Both the position numbers and the translations under genes were made by a program. A stretch of 64,000 nt of DNA, taken from NCBI RefSeq assembly GCF_003606365.2, contig NZ_CP031933.2, positions 434,001 through 498,000 of the forward strand. Direction: 5' to 3'. Source of the stretch: Companilactobacillus zhachilii. Its GTDB lineage: Bacteria > Bacillota > Bacilli > Lactobacillales > Lactobacillaceae. Shown here in pieces: positions 1 through 8,559 of this stretch. Position 1 is the stretch's first letter. Every line of letters starts with the position of its first letter. Below the pieces are notes generated by a model. The model did not search any database. It was not told the origin of the DNA and saw only the letters and a program-made list of their open reading frames with translations.

Positions 1-87
1 GCAATTATCGTTATTCCAACGATTATCGTTCTTTTTGTCGGTCAACATTACTTCAAGTCAGGGATGAATGAGGGGGCTGTTAAATAA
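1..87 (+). CDS. ugpE: C-terminal end of a sugar/glycerol-3-phosphate ABC permease (UgpE-like), partial
   Basis: Reading frame 1 is open from the window edge to TAA at 85-87 and gives 28 residues ending GMNEGAVK. A hydrophobic stretch followed by a KSGMNEGAVK-like tail is typical of the C-terminus of MalG/UgpE-family inner-membrane permeases. The stop overlaps the ATG of the next gene by one base (TAATG), as expected for a translationally coupled operon with the binding protein. Only the last helix is visible, so the assignment to ugpE rests mainly on the neighbour. Confidence 0.75.
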   Translation, partial: AIIVIPTIIVLFVGQHYFKSGMNEGAVK

Positions 88-1439
88 TGGTGAAGTACAA
101 GAAGTTAGCATTACCGCTGATTTTGATTTTAGGAGTTGTTTTAATTGCCGTATTTGGCAAAGCAATCTCTGCTAAGTCGGCCACAAATGACAATCGAACA
201 GAAGTTGTTTTCTGGCATGAAATGGGTGGACCTTCTGAACAAGCTTTGGAAAAAGTGGTTGATGGATTCAACAAATCACAAAACAAATACAAGGTAGTAC
301 CTAAGTATCAAGGTACTTACGATGAAGCTATCCAAAAAATCTTACAAACACACAACACAAGTACTTCACCAGCTGTGTTCCAAGCCTTTGATATTTCAAC
401 AGCTCAAATGCTACACAGTGGTTATACAACACCGGTTCAAAATTTTATTGATGAAGATAATTATGATGTAAGTAAAATTTCATCTGTTGCTCGTGCCTTC
501 TACGCCAACGATGGTAAGCAACAAGCTATGCCATTTAATACTTCTCAACCAGTCTTGTACTACAATGCCACCTTGTTGAAGAAGTATGGAATTACACCAC
601 CACCAGTTTCACCTTCATATAGTGACATCACTCGTGTTGCCAAAGAATTGTACGAGAAGTCAGGTCACAAGACTAAAGGTATGACTGTGCAAGTTTATGG
701 TTGGTTCATGGAACAAGCCTTGGCCAATGCTAATCGCCAATTAGCTAATAATAATGACGGTCATACAGGTAATCCAACTAAAGTAAATATCGACAATCCT
801 GATACGGTAGAATTTTTGAAGTGGATCAAGGAAAATATTAAAGCTGATGATTTCATCGATTATGGTTCTGGTGCCAGTGCTGGTGCTAACCAAACGGCTG
901 GTTTCTTGTCAGATAAAGTCGGAATCTTTATTCAATCTTCAGCAAGTATCGGTCAATTAAGCAAAAATAACAAAAATGAATTAGGTATTACATATTTCCC
1001 ACATCCAGATGGTAAAAAAGCTAATGGTGTTGCCATTGGTGGAGCGGCCCTTTGGATCTCAAATGATAAACCAAAGAACGTTCAACGTGGTGCCTTTGAA
1101 TTTATTAAGTATACTTTGAAACCAGAAGTACAAGCCCAATGGCAAAAATCAACTGGTTACTTAGCCTTGAATAAAGACTCACAAAAGACAAGTATTTTGA
1201 AAGATTTATATGCCAAGAATCCCGCAGCCAAAGTTCCAGGTGAACAATTAGCTAATGCCAAAGCTAATTTCTCAAACTCTGGTATTTTGATGGAAGGGAT
1301 GCAATTAGCTCGTCAATTAGAAGAAGTTGCCATGGAAACTGTTTATAACGGTGGCGACATTAATTCTGCTTTGAAGACAGCTGATAGAAGCATTAACGAG
1401 AACTTAGCTCAATTGAATAAAGCTAACGGGTTTAAGTAA
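87..1439 (+). CDS. ugpB: sn-glycerol-3-phosphate ABC transporter substrate-binding protein
   Basis: 450 aa extracytoplasmic solute-binding protein of family 1. The mature part starts with the UgpB-like segment VVFWHEMGGPSEQALE, followed by a region resembling the UgpB core (AVFQAFDISTAQML, PFNTSQPVLYYNATLLKKYG, GGAALWIS, STGYLALNKDS). It would bind glycerol-3-phosphate or its diesters for the permease encoded just upstream. The N-terminus has one hydrophobic segment (about residues 6-28) but no cysteine, so the usual Gram-positive lipobox is absent and the protein may stay anchored by an uncleaved signal segment. Start ATG overlaps the previous stop. A bidirectional terminator follows. Identity is good; substrate is inferred from family. 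Confidence 0.9.
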   Translation: MVKYKKLALPLILILGVVLIAVFGKAISAKSATNDNRTEVVFWHEMGGPSEQALEKVVDGFNKSQNKYKVVPKYQGTYDEAIQKILQTHNTSTSPAVFQAFDISTAQMLHSGYTTPVQNFIDEDNYDVSKISSVARAFYANDGKQQAMPFNTSQPVLYYNATLLKKYGITPPPVSPSYSDITRVAKELYEKSGHKTKGMTVQVYGWFMEQALANANRQLANNNDGHTGNPTKVNIDNPDTVEFLKWIKENIKADDFIDYGSGASAGANQTAGFLSDKVGIFIQSSASIGQLSKNNKNELGITYFPHPDGKKANGVAIGGAALWISNDKPKNVQRGAFEFIKYTLKPEVQAQWQKSTGYLALNKDSQKTSILKDLYAKNPAAKVPGEQLANAKANFSNSGILMEGMQLARQLEEVAMETVYNGGDINSALKTADRSINENLAQLNKANGFK

Positions 1440-1442
1440 AAT

Positions 1443-1480
1443 AAAAAATCATTCCTCCTAATCGGAAGAATGATTTTTTT
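1443..1480. terminator. bidirectional rho-independent terminator
   Basis: Arms AAAAAATCATTC and GAATGATTTTTT form a 12-bp stem with A/T runs on both sides. It lies between the convergent ugpB and DMT transporter genes and can serve both. Confidence 0.85.
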
Positions 1481-2384
1481 GATACCTTCGTAGATTAAAT
1501 AAATTAGGTGGTAAAGCTTGTAGGAAGGTAATACCAAGAATCAAGAGAGCACCCGCAATTTCCGCAGCACTGACATGGGTTTTCAAGACAGTTACTGCCA
1601 AAACTGTAGCGGTTAGTGGTTCGAATGCACTCAACATTCCAGTTGTTGCTGGTGTTAAATAGTTCAGACTTTGGAGATAGAACAAGTAAGAAAACATCGT
1701 CCCACCAGTGACGATAAAGATGATGCAAAGTATAGCAGTCCCAGTTAGTGCAGGTACGTGTGATAAATCAGCAAATGGTGCAAAGACAATACCACCAAGT
1801 AGCATGGACCAGCCAGTAACAATCCGAGCATCAAATCGCTTTAATAATTCTCGAGGAAGTAAAGTATATGATGCCTGACTAATACCAGCGCCGACACCCC
1901 ATAAAACAGCAGCAGGAGACAACATCAATTGATTAATGTGTCCGTGAGTAACTAGTAAGAACGTTCCCAGAATCGCTAAGAAAATAGAGATAATATCGAT
2001 TCGGCGCGGCAGTTGCAATTTGCGTAATGAAATATAAAGAATAATGAATAATGGCCCTAAAAATTGTAAAATCGTTGCCGTCGGTGCATTACCGTATTTG
2101 ATAGCCATAAAGTAAGTATATTGAGCCGGTAACATTCCCAGCAAACCGAATGCAAATAGCTGAAAAACATAGCGCGGCTTTTTCAAAATGGCAAAGAGTT
2201 CTTTAGAATCAATAAAGTAGCACCAAATGACAAGCATTAAACCAGCAAAAAGCAACCGAATCCCGACAATCCACTGTGTAGGGATACTTTCTTGAGTAAA
2301 TAAATATTGTGCAATACTACCAGAAAAGCCCCAAAGAACCGGTCCAGCAATAGCATAGAAAAATCCTTTTTGTTTATCAGTCAT
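1458..2384 (-). CDS. EamA/DMT-family transporter
   Basis: 308 aa, about ten hydrophobic segments in two repeats, each with the EamA pattern (GxxxW...G near residues 10-25; FLGPLFIILY near 105; PAAVLWGVGAGISQA near 157; ...LSAFEPLTATVLAV near 250). This family exports amino acids, nucleosides or drugs through the cytoplasmic membrane; the substrate cannot be read from sequence. ATG start is preceded by a GGGGGG ribosome binding site. It is a single-gene unit converging on ugpB and diverging from the LPE copy and ABC exporter to its right. Confidence 0.88.
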   Translation of the reverse strand: MTDKQKGFFYAIAGPVLWGFSGSIAQYLFTQESIPTQWIVGIRLLFAGLMLVIWCYFIDSKELFAILKKPRYVFQLFAFGLLGMLPAQYTYFMAIKYGNAPTATILQFLGPLFIILYISLRKLQLPRRIDIISIFLAILGTFLLVTHGHINQLMLSPAAVLWGVGAGISQASYTLLPRELLKRFDARIVTGWSMLLGGIVFAPFADLSHVPALTGTAILCIIFIVTGGTMFSYLFYLQSLNYLTPATTGMLSAFEPLTATVLAVTVLKTHVSAAEIAGALLILGITFLQALPPNLFNLRRYQKNHSSD

Positions 2385-2464
2385 GAGAATCCCCCCTTAT
2401 GACGTGTGATTATAGATGTGTTGTTTTAAACAGTAATTATAAATATTTAAAAATCGAAGATAAA

Positions 2465-2642
2465 CTAGCCGGAAGGAGTAAGAGGATTAGGTCGCTGTGA
2501 AAGTGGCGTTAGTGCTTTAGCACTTACACCATGGGACGAGTTTTGAAACTCGCGGGTTTTGCGAGGTTCAAAATCGAGATTGGAGACCTTGGCTCCAATC
2601 GGTCCCCATAGCGACCTAATTCTCTTACTCCTGGAGGCGGCC
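2465..2642 (-). repeat. LPE copy 1 (full length, solo)
   Basis: Begins CTAGCCGGAAGG and ends GGAGGCGGC on the + strand. P2 arms GATTGGAG/CTCCAATC around the conserved loop (CCAAGGT on the other strand); P4 arms GTGCT/AGCAC; outer arms around AGGATTAGGTCGC/GCGACCTAATTCT. It sits about 100 bp upstream of the ABC exporter gene, ahead of that gene's likely -10 box at 2709-2714, so it is probably not in that mRNA. The upstream flank ATCGAAGATAAACTAG resembles the flank of copy 5. Confidence 0.93.
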
Positions 2643-2739
2643 TCGTAACACATTAAGTATCATGCTAACACTGTTAATATCCCGCAAGCAAAAAAATATC
2701 TTATACTGTATAATTCGACTTATATAGGAGGATAAGCTC

Positions 2740-3636
2740 ATGCTCAAAATCCAGAATGTTAGTAAAGATTTCGGATCATTGAAAGCGTTGAATAATGTTT
2801 CATTTGATGTTGCTGATGGTCAAATTCTTGGTTTAATTGGTCAAAACGGTGCCGGAAAGTCGACGACATTTCACAGTATTTTGAACTTTTTAAACTATCA
2901 AGGTACGATTACTTGGAACAATCAGCCAATCACTGAAGCGGTTTTTAATGAAATAGGCTATTTGCCAGAAGAACGTAGTTTGATGCCTAAATTGACGATT
3001 GAACAACAAATTGTTTATTTGGCTCGTTTGAAAAATAAGTCTGCCAAAGAAATTCGTCCACAAATTGACGAGTGGTTAGAACGTTTTGCCGTGAAGGGAA
3101 ATAAAAAAGATAAAATCAAAGATTTATCAAAAGGTAATCAACAAAAGGTTCAATTGATTTGTACGCTGATTCACCACCCTAAATTGATTATTCTAGATGA
3201 GCCTTTCAGTGGACTTGATCCTGTTAATGCTGATTTGTTGAAGCAAGCTATCATTACCGCAAAAGAGCAGGGAGCGGCCATCATTTTCTCCAGTCATGAT
3301 ATGGAAAATGTTGAGGAAATCTGTGATGGATTAGTGATGTTGCGTAATGGTCAAGTTGTCCTAGAAGGGACCGTCAGAGATGTGCGACAATCGTTTGGTA
3401 AAACGAGAATTTTGGTTACTACCGATTGGACTAAGGAGCAGTTACTTGCTTTGCCACATGTGCTTCAAGTTCAACGTCATGAAGAAAAGCGTTATGTGCT
3501 TGATTTAGATGACGAAACGGCTGGTCCAGACATCTTTGAGGCTTTAACACAAGGTAAATATATTGAAGAATTTAGCCAACAGCCACCAACACTGGATGAG
3601 ATTTTCCGTTTGAAAGCAGGTGAACGCGATGAATAA
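2740..3636 (+). CDS. ABC transporter ATP-binding protein, NatA/YhaQ type
   Basis: 298 aa ATPase. Walker A GLIGQNGAGKST (about 32-43), ABC signature LSKGNQQKVQ (about 130), Walker B LIILDEPFSGLDP (about 150) and switch histidine in SSHDMENVEE are all intact. The C-terminal 80 residues match the accessory domain of NatA/EcsA-type exporters. It pairs with the membrane protein encoded next; the two genes overlap by 8 bases (ATGAATAA). RBS ATAGGAGG. Likely role: ATP-driven export (Na+, peptide or drug); substrate unknown. Promoter-like TATAAT lies at 2709-2714. Confidence 0.92.
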   Translation: MLKIQNVSKDFGSLKALNNVSFDVADGQILGLIGQNGAGKSTTFHSILNFLNYQGTITWNNQPITEAVFNEIGYLPEERSLMPKLTIEQQIVYLARLKNKSAKEIRPQIDEWLERFAVKGNKKDKIKDLSKGNQQKVQLICTLIHHPKLIILDEPFSGLDPVNADLLKQAIITAKEQGAAIIFSSHDMENVEEICDGLVMLRNGQVVLEGTVRDVRQSFGKTRILVTTDWTKEQLLALPHVLQVQRHEEKRYVLDLDDETAGPDIFEALTQGKYIEEFSQQPPTLDEIFRLKAGERDE

Positions 3637-4852
3637 ATTATGGATCGTTACAATGGAAACTTTCTTACGGCAAGTAAAATCCTGGAGTTTCGTCATGCTG
3701 ATTTTGGGACCATTTTTGATGTTCGGCATTACGATAGGAGCTGGCTATATCGGTGCTAGTAGTGGTGCTGGAGCCGATAAAATTGCGATAATCAGTGAAC
3801 AATCAACGTTAAGAAAAAATTTCATTAAAAGTGATAAAGATGATGTCGACCGGTCAATTACCGATAAACAGACGGCTACTAAGAAAATGAATAAGAATAA
3901 ATTAGCCGGTTATTTGGAATTGAAGTTGACCAATGGCAAAGTCAGCGGACATTATTATGGAACCAGTTCATTAGGCAGTGGAACTAAATCAAGAATCAAC
4001 AGCTACTTAATGCAAACGCAGCAACAAATGAATTTGGCCAATGCCCAACTGACGCCTAGCCAAATTCAAGCATTACAGCAACAACCAACCTTGAAGGAGT
4101 CAATCAAGAAGAAGACGGGGACAGCTAATCTAGCAAAGACGATTTCATTTTGGATCACAGTAATTATGGTCTATATGATTCTGAACACGTATACGTCAAT
4201 CACCGCTCAAGAAATTGCCTCCGAAAAGGGTACTAAAATTATGGAAATTATTTTCTCTAGTACAACTGCAATCAAGTATTTCCTTGGAAAAATCTTGGGT
4301 GTGTTGCTAGTGATTTTGGCACAAGTTTTGGTTTATCTTTTAGGTGGTTGGGGAGCATATATTTTTGCTCAAAATTCTACTTTAACTAAAGGCTTTATCA
4401 ATCAATATCATGCTTTGATTGGTTCAGTTATGAAAAACCTCTTGAGTATTAATTTAGTCTATTTGTTACTGGGAGTGATTATATATACCATTCTGGCAGC
4501 TTTCTCCGGAGCCTTAGTAGCGAAAGCAGAAGATGCCGCTAAAGCTGCACAACCAGTTATTATGTTAAATTTAGCCGCATTTTTCGTGACCTTCCCATTC
4601 CAAAATAATCTTGATTCAATCTTGGTGAAAATTTTGTCGTATGTACCATTTTTCTCGTCGTATTTCATGCCATTACGTATCATCAACAACGATGCGTCAG
4701 GGTTAGAAATCAGTTTATCATTGATAATCTTGTTGGTAAGTATTGTGGGACTAGCCGCATACATTGGTAAAATTTATCAAGGCTTGATGTTACAAACGGA
4801 CGATTCTAGTTTTTGGAAGAGATTTAAACGTGGCTTGTCATATAATAAATAA
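3629..4852 (+). CDS. ABC-2 type exporter permease, NatB/YhaP type
   Basis: 407 aa. One N-terminal membrane segment (about 20-40), a large outside loop of some 150 residues, then five to six helices from about residue 175 to 390, the usual NatB/YhaP plan. It forms the membrane channel for the ATPase encoded just before. A GTG at 3620 is also in frame, but ATG at 3629 has the AGG of AAAGCAGG eight bases upstream and overlaps the ATPase stop, so I choose it. Substrate unknown. Confidence 0.88.
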   Translation: MNKLWIVTMETFLRQVKSWSFVMLILGPFLMFGITIGAGYIGASSGAGADKIAIISEQSTLRKNFIKSDKDDVDRSITDKQTATKKMNKNKLAGYLELKLTNGKVSGHYYGTSSLGSGTKSRINSYLMQTQQQMNLANAQLTPSQIQALQQQPTLKESIKKKTGTANLAKTISFWITVIMVYMILNTYTSITAQEIASEKGTKIMEIIFSSTTAIKYFLGKILGVLLVILAQVLVYLLGGWGAYIFAQNSTLTKGFINQYHALIGSVMKNLLSINLVYLLLGVIIYTILAAFSGALVAKAEDAAKAAQPVIMLNLAAFFVTFPFQNNLDSILVKILSYVPFFSSYFMPLRIINNDASGLEISLSLIILLVSIVGLAAYIGKIYQGLMLQTDDSSFWKRFKRGLSYNK

Positions 4853-4904
4853 CTAATAATGATAGTTGACTTTTTGACTACAGATTGAAAATTACTTTTA
4901 AAAT

Positions 4905-5033
4905 CAAAATATGCGCCGCATCCTATAATTTTAGTCATCAGCGACGTAATAATACTTAGAATTATTCACTCTTGATTCGAAAGTAAAAAATGAACTAGCC
5001 GGAAAGACCACAATTTCTTGCTCCTGGAGGCGG
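4905..5033 (-). repeat. LPE remnants (internally deleted copy at 4994-5033)
   Basis: 4994-5033 reads CTAGCCGGAAAGACC then TTCTTGCTCCTGGAGGCGG, i.e. both ends of an LPE with the roughly 140-bp middle missing. The segment near 4910 (ATGCGCCGCATCC, then CAGCGACG) may be the worn end of an opposing copy. The GGCGG end faces the 3' end of the aquaporin gene, obeying the family polarity rule. Confidence 0.7.
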
Positions 5034-5057
5034 AACAGCATATTTTGAACAAAACAA

Positions 5058-5093
5058 AAAGACGGACTACTTTTAATTAAGTAATCCGTCTTT
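5058..5093. terminator. terminator between ABC permease and aquaporin genes
   Basis: AAAGACGGACTACTT pairs with AAGTAATCCGTCTTT across a 6-base loop, with A/T runs on both sides; usable by either convergent gene. Confidence 0.85.
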
Positions 5094-5104
5094 ATTTATT
5101 TTAT

Positions 5105-5824
5105 CTAAAAGAAAAGTCCATAAAGTTTAACAGCAGCGATAGCACCAAGGATTGGAGCTAGAACTGGAACCCAACTATATTTCCATTGGGATGAACCTTT
5201 AGGATTTAAAGGCAATAATGCATGCAAGATACGAGGACCAAGGTCACGAGCAGGGTTCAAAGCTGGACCAGTAGGACCACCAAATGAAACAACCAGACAC
5301 ATAACTAAGAATCCAAGACCGATAAAGTCGGCACGTGGGTCGATATGGTCAGAAGTTAAAGCTACAGCACCGAATACTAAGATGAAGGTACCGATAAATT
5401 CGTTGATAAAACCATTCAAACGACTATTTTCAGCATCGATAGTTGAGAAGGTCCCAAGAATACTTTCCACATTTTCAGTTTGATTGTAGTAAGGCTTGTA
5501 AGCTGCGACAATCATTAATTGACCAAAAATGGCACCTAAGAATTGAGCAATGATATATGGACCAACTTCAGCCCAAGGAAATTCGCCATTGAAAGCTAAG
5601 GCTAAAGTCATGGCTGGATTAATTTGGCCACCTGAGATAGGACCAAACATCATGGCAGGAATCATAACACCGATACCATAACCGAATCCAATCAAGATCC
5701 ACCCACCGTGGAAACCTTTTGTACCTTTTAATTCAACGTTGGCAACTGAACCATTACCGAGGGCAACCATGATAGCTGTTCCGATAAATTCAGCGACACA
5801 ACGTACTAATAACGTATAATGCAT
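5105..5824 (-). CDS. glpF: glycerol facilitator (aquaglyceroporin)
   Basis: 239 aa MIP-family channel with six helices and both signature half-helices, GGQINPAMTLAL (about 62-73) and GPALNPARDLGPR (about 185-197). The aspartate after the second NPAR is the mark of glycerol-conducting members, so glycerol uptake is more likely than pure water flux. The open frame extends further upstream, but ATG at 5824 is preceded by AGGGGT at good spacing and the earlier residues are not family-like. With ugpB nearby it suggests a glycerol/glycerol-phosphate use region. Confidence 0.9.
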   Translation of the reverse strand: MHYTLLVRCVAEFIGTAIMVALGNGSVANVELKGTKGFHGGWILIGFGYGIGVMIPAMMFGPISGGQINPAMTLALAFNGEFPWAEVGPYIIAQFLGAIFGQLMIVAAYKPYYNQTENVESILGTFSTIDAENSRLNGFINEFIGTFILVFGAVALTSDHIDPRADFIGLGFLVMCLVVSFGGPTGPALNPARDLGPRILHALLPLNPKGSSQWKYSWVPVLAPILGAIAAVKLYGLFF

Positions 5825-6149
5825 AATTAATACTACCCCTAAATTTAATTGATTTGTTTCATCGATGATTCCTACTATTATCAGTAAAACACGAATATTA
5901 GAATTCACTCAGAAATGGGTAAAATTGTATAAATTCGTAATAATTTGTCTTTAAGGAGTGAATGTTCCCTAAAATTCCCATAAAAAAATTGCTCCACCAA
6001 TAAGGGGCAATCTTCTCTAACATAAATAGTAAAATAAATCAAATGATGAGCAACGTGTAATATTGTATCATACATTCCGAATATTTTTGCCATTTTCAGA
6101 AAAATTGGCAAGAATTTGCTATATAGTAATAATAGACGGTTTGGTGGGG

Positions 6150-6336
6150 CCGCCAGAGGACGTGAGTGATGAAGTCTGCTGTGGGACCGGTTGGAGCCAA
6201 GGTCTCCAACCTCGATTTTGAACTTCGAGAAAAGCACTCGAATTTCAAAATACGTACAGTGATGTAAGGCCGAGAAAATCACTCGACCTAACATCACTGT
6301 CACTGCTGACTTCATCACTCACACCCTCTGGCTAGG
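6150..6336 (+). repeat. LPE copy 2 (full length, solo, divergent P4)
   Basis: Starts CCGCCAGAGG, ends CTCTGGCTAGG. Outer arms GTGAGTGATGAAGTC/GACTTCATCACTCAC; P2 GGTTGGAG/CTCCAACC with CCAAGGT loop; P3 top CTTCGAG/CTCGAAT-like. P4 differs from the family: AGGCCGAG/CTCGACCT-type arms with a longer loop. Lies in a 700-bp gene-free gap between divergent glpF and the dehydrogenase gene. Confidence 0.9.
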
Positions 6337-6415
6337 TTATTTATATTTGCTGAGTGGTTAGTTATTTTAGGTGTATTTATTAGAAAAGCTATCGGCAATT
6401 GAATTTCTCAATAAA

Positions 6416-6477
6416 AACAATCTAATTGGATTGACTTTTTGACTAAAAGCGCTAATTTAGTAATCAATTAGGTTGTT
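6416..6477. promoter_or_regulatory. nested dyad upstream of dehydrogenase gene
   Basis: AACAATCTAATTG (6416-6428) pairs with CAATTAGGTTGTT (6465-6477) except for one G-T; inside lies ACTAAA/TTTAGT around AGCGCTAA. TTGACT at 6431-6436 could be a -35 box. It sits 48 bp before the start codon and could be an operator or a leader hairpin. Confidence 0.4.
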
Positions 6478-6524
6478 TAACGTCCTTTCAATCTGACAAT
6501 TAATCCTAAAAACGAGGTAGAGAT

Positions 6525-7469
6525 ATGAAGGTTCTTAGTTTAGTTAATTTAACAAAGAAACAAACAGAGAAGATTCAATCAATTTCTGGTGTTGACTTGA
6601 GGGTGGTTTCGCCAAAGAAGGTTACACCTGAGGATCTTGATGGGGTCGAGGTTTTGTATGACTGGTCTAATACTTTAAAAGATGCTGTTTTAAAGAGTGA
6701 TACTTTGAATTGGATTCAAGTGGTTCGTGCGGGTGTTGATGCTTTGCCACTGCCTGAATTGAAGGAAAAGGGTGTTATTTTAACTAACGGTTCTGGTGCT
6801 AATTCAATCAATATTGCTGAACAAACTTTGGCTTATATGTTGATGTTTGAACGTCGAATCAATTTGACGGCTGAACATCAAAATGCTCATGAATGGAAAC
6901 AAATTGATAATTATGACGAAGTTTACAATAAGACTATTATGATTGTCGGTGTAGGGCATATTGGAACATTGATTGCTAAATATGCCAAAGCTTTAGGAAT
7001 GAAGACAATCGGTGTCCGCAGAACAGATCAACCAACAGAATACATTGATGAAATGATTCCAATGTCAGAAATGAAAGCAAGAATTAATGAAGTTCACTTT
7101 GTTGTCAATGCATTGCCTGATACTGAAGAAACTGTTGGGATGTTTAATAAGGAAATTTTCCAACTCATGTCGAAGAAAGCTTATTACATCAATATCGGCC
7201 GTGGCAAAACGACTAATATGGATGATTTAGTGTCCGCCTTACAAGATGGAGAGATTGCTGGCGCTGGATTGGATGTCACAACACCAGAGCCACTACCAAG
7301 TGACAGTCCACTTTGGGATATGAAAAATGTTATCATTACGCCACATGATGCTGGAAACAGTGTTCATTATGAAGAAAGAGCCTTCGATATTTTCAAACGA
7401 AACTTGAAGTCATATGTTGAAAATGGTGAAGTTGTTGTTAATGAAGTAAATTATTCAACCGGTTATTGA
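6525..7469 (+). CDS. D-isomer specific 2-hydroxyacid dehydrogenase
   Basis: 314 aa NAD(P)-dependent oxidoreductase of the D-2-hydroxyacid dehydrogenase family, which reduces 2-oxoacids to D-2-hydroxyacids. Visible landmarks: catalytic-site segment VVRAGVDALPLPEL (about 68-81), Rossmann motif VGVGHIGTLIAKYAKALG (about 141), substrate arginine in NIGRGK (about 225), catalytic Glu/His region TTPEPLP...ITPHDAG (about 250-275). Length is normal for the family. RBS GAGGTAGAG before ATG. An LPE begins four bases after the TGA stop. The exact oxoacid substrate is unknown. Confidence 0.88.
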   Translation: MKVLSLVNLTKKQTEKIQSISGVDLRVVSPKKVTPEDLDGVEVLYDWSNTLKDAVLKSDTLNWIQVVRAGVDALPLPELKEKGVILTNGSGANSINIAEQTLAYMLMFERRINLTAEHQNAHEWKQIDNYDEVYNKTIMIVGVGHIGTLIAKYAKALGMKTIGVRRTDQPTEYIDEMIPMSEMKARINEVHFVVNALPDTEETVGMFNKEIFQLMSKKAYYINIGRGKTTNMDDLVSALQDGEIAGAGLDVTTPEPLPSDSPLWDMKNVIITPHDAGNSVHYEERAFDIFKRNLKSYVENGEVVVNEVNYSTGY

Positions 7470-7473
7470 GGTT

Positions 7474-7651
7474 CCGCCTCCAGGAACAAGAAATTTAGGT
7501 CGCTATGGGGACCGGTTGGAGCCAAGGTCTCCAACCTCGATTTTGAGCCTTGCATAAACCGTGCAAGTCTCAAAAGTCGTCCCGTGGTGTAGGCGCTAAA
7601 GCGCCAACGCCACTTTCACAGCGACCTAAATTTCTTGTTCCCTCCGGCTAG
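7474..7651 (+). repeat. LPE copy 3 (left half of composite 7474-7997)
   Basis: Starts 4 bp after the dehydrogenase stop. Outer arms GAACAAGAAATTTAGGTCGC/GCGACCTAAATTTCTTGTTC are perfectly complementary; P2 GGTTGGAG/CTCCAACC; P3 TTTTGAG..TTGCA/TGCAA..CTCAAAA; P4 GGCGC-TAAA-GCGCC. Because of its position it would form the 3' UTR of the dehydrogenase mRNA. Confidence 0.95.
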
Positions 7652-7813
7652 TGTATTCTTTGTTTTGGAAGAATTTTTGAAATGTAAGTTTTACTTTGAC
7701 GATAATGACATAGTAAAAACTTGAATTGTACTTTGAAGATTTTAACTATATATAGTAATTTTGTAAGTTCTAGGTAGATATTACCTGGGACTTTTTTTAA
7801 ATCGAAGAATATA

Positions 7814-7997
7814 TTAGTCGGAGGGAGTGAGTGTTGCAGTCCAGCCGTGAAGGTGGAGTTAGAGCTTTAGCTCTTACTCCACGGACTTATTTTGAAATTC
7901 GAGTGCTTTTCTCGAAGTTCAAAATCGAGGGTCGAGACCGTTCTTTGGCTCGAGCCGGTCCCACAGCAGGACTGCAACACTCACTCCCGGAGACGGC
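7814..7997 (-). repeat. LPE copy 4 (right half of composite 7474-7997)
   Basis: Inverted relative to copy 3, 162-bp AT-rich spacer between. Outer arms GAGTGAGTGTTGCAGTCC/GGACTGCAACACTCACTC; P2 loop carries an insertion (ACCGTTCTTTGG instead of ACCTTGG) but arms GTCGAG/CTCGAG(c) still pair; P4 GAGC-TTTA-GCTC. About 100 bp upstream of the next gene. Confidence 0.93.
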
Positions 7998-8097
7998 AAA
8001 TCAATAAATAATCACTGGTGACGCTTTCAAAGAGAATATAAGTTGAGAATTTACCCAGATGTATTAAAATTAAGACAGATACAAGAAAGGAAAAATA

Positions 8098-8505
8098 ATG
8101 TCATCTGGTGATTGTTTTATAGGATTCATGCTTGTTTTCTTATTTTGGTTATTATTATTAATTATGGAAATCATTTTAAACATGAGAAACACGATTATAG
8201 AATTATCTTTCTTTTCTGATGAAAAACTAAATACTTTGGATAATGATTTAAATAAAAGATTTGGTGTTCGTTTTCAAGCTCCGTTTGAATTATTGGAGTT
8301 TTTGTTAGTTGGATATATTGTTTACGCACTATTAACGGATTTGCGGTTCCAAGGAATCCAATTGGATCCAAGTTCGTTGAATCAGATCATGTTCCTGTTT
8401 GTCATTGTTATTGCAGTGATGGTTGGGGATCTGCTTTTGATAGCTAAAGACTTACATATTTATAAGTTCATCAAGAATTATGTTGCGATAAGTAGAAAGA
8501 ATTAG
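8098..8505 (+). CDS. small membrane protein of unknown function
   Basis: 135 aa. Hydrophobic segments at about residues 6-28, 65-80 and 96-117, with a charged patch between the first two (NTLDNDLNKRFGV). No motif that I recognise. ATG has AGAAAGGA eight bases upstream, so translation is credible. It stands alone between an LPE and a strong bidirectional terminator. Confidence 0.7.
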   Translation: MSSGDCFIGFMLVFLFWLLLLIMEIILNMRNTIIELSFFSDEKLNTLDNDLNKRFGVRFQAPFELLEFLLVGYIVYALLTDLRFQGIQLDPSSLNQIMFLFVIVIAVMVGDLLLIAKDLHIYKFIKNYVAISRKN

Positions 8506-8514
8506 AATAGTGTC

Positions 8515-8555
8515 AAAAAGGCGTCAGCAATCCATTTGATTGCTGACGCCTTTTT
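8515..8555. terminator. bidirectional terminator
   Basis: AAAAAGGCGTCAGCAATC pairs with GATTGCTGACGCCTTTTT; serves the convergent membrane-protein and acetyltransferase genes. Confidence 0.9.
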
Positions 8556-8559
8556 CATA

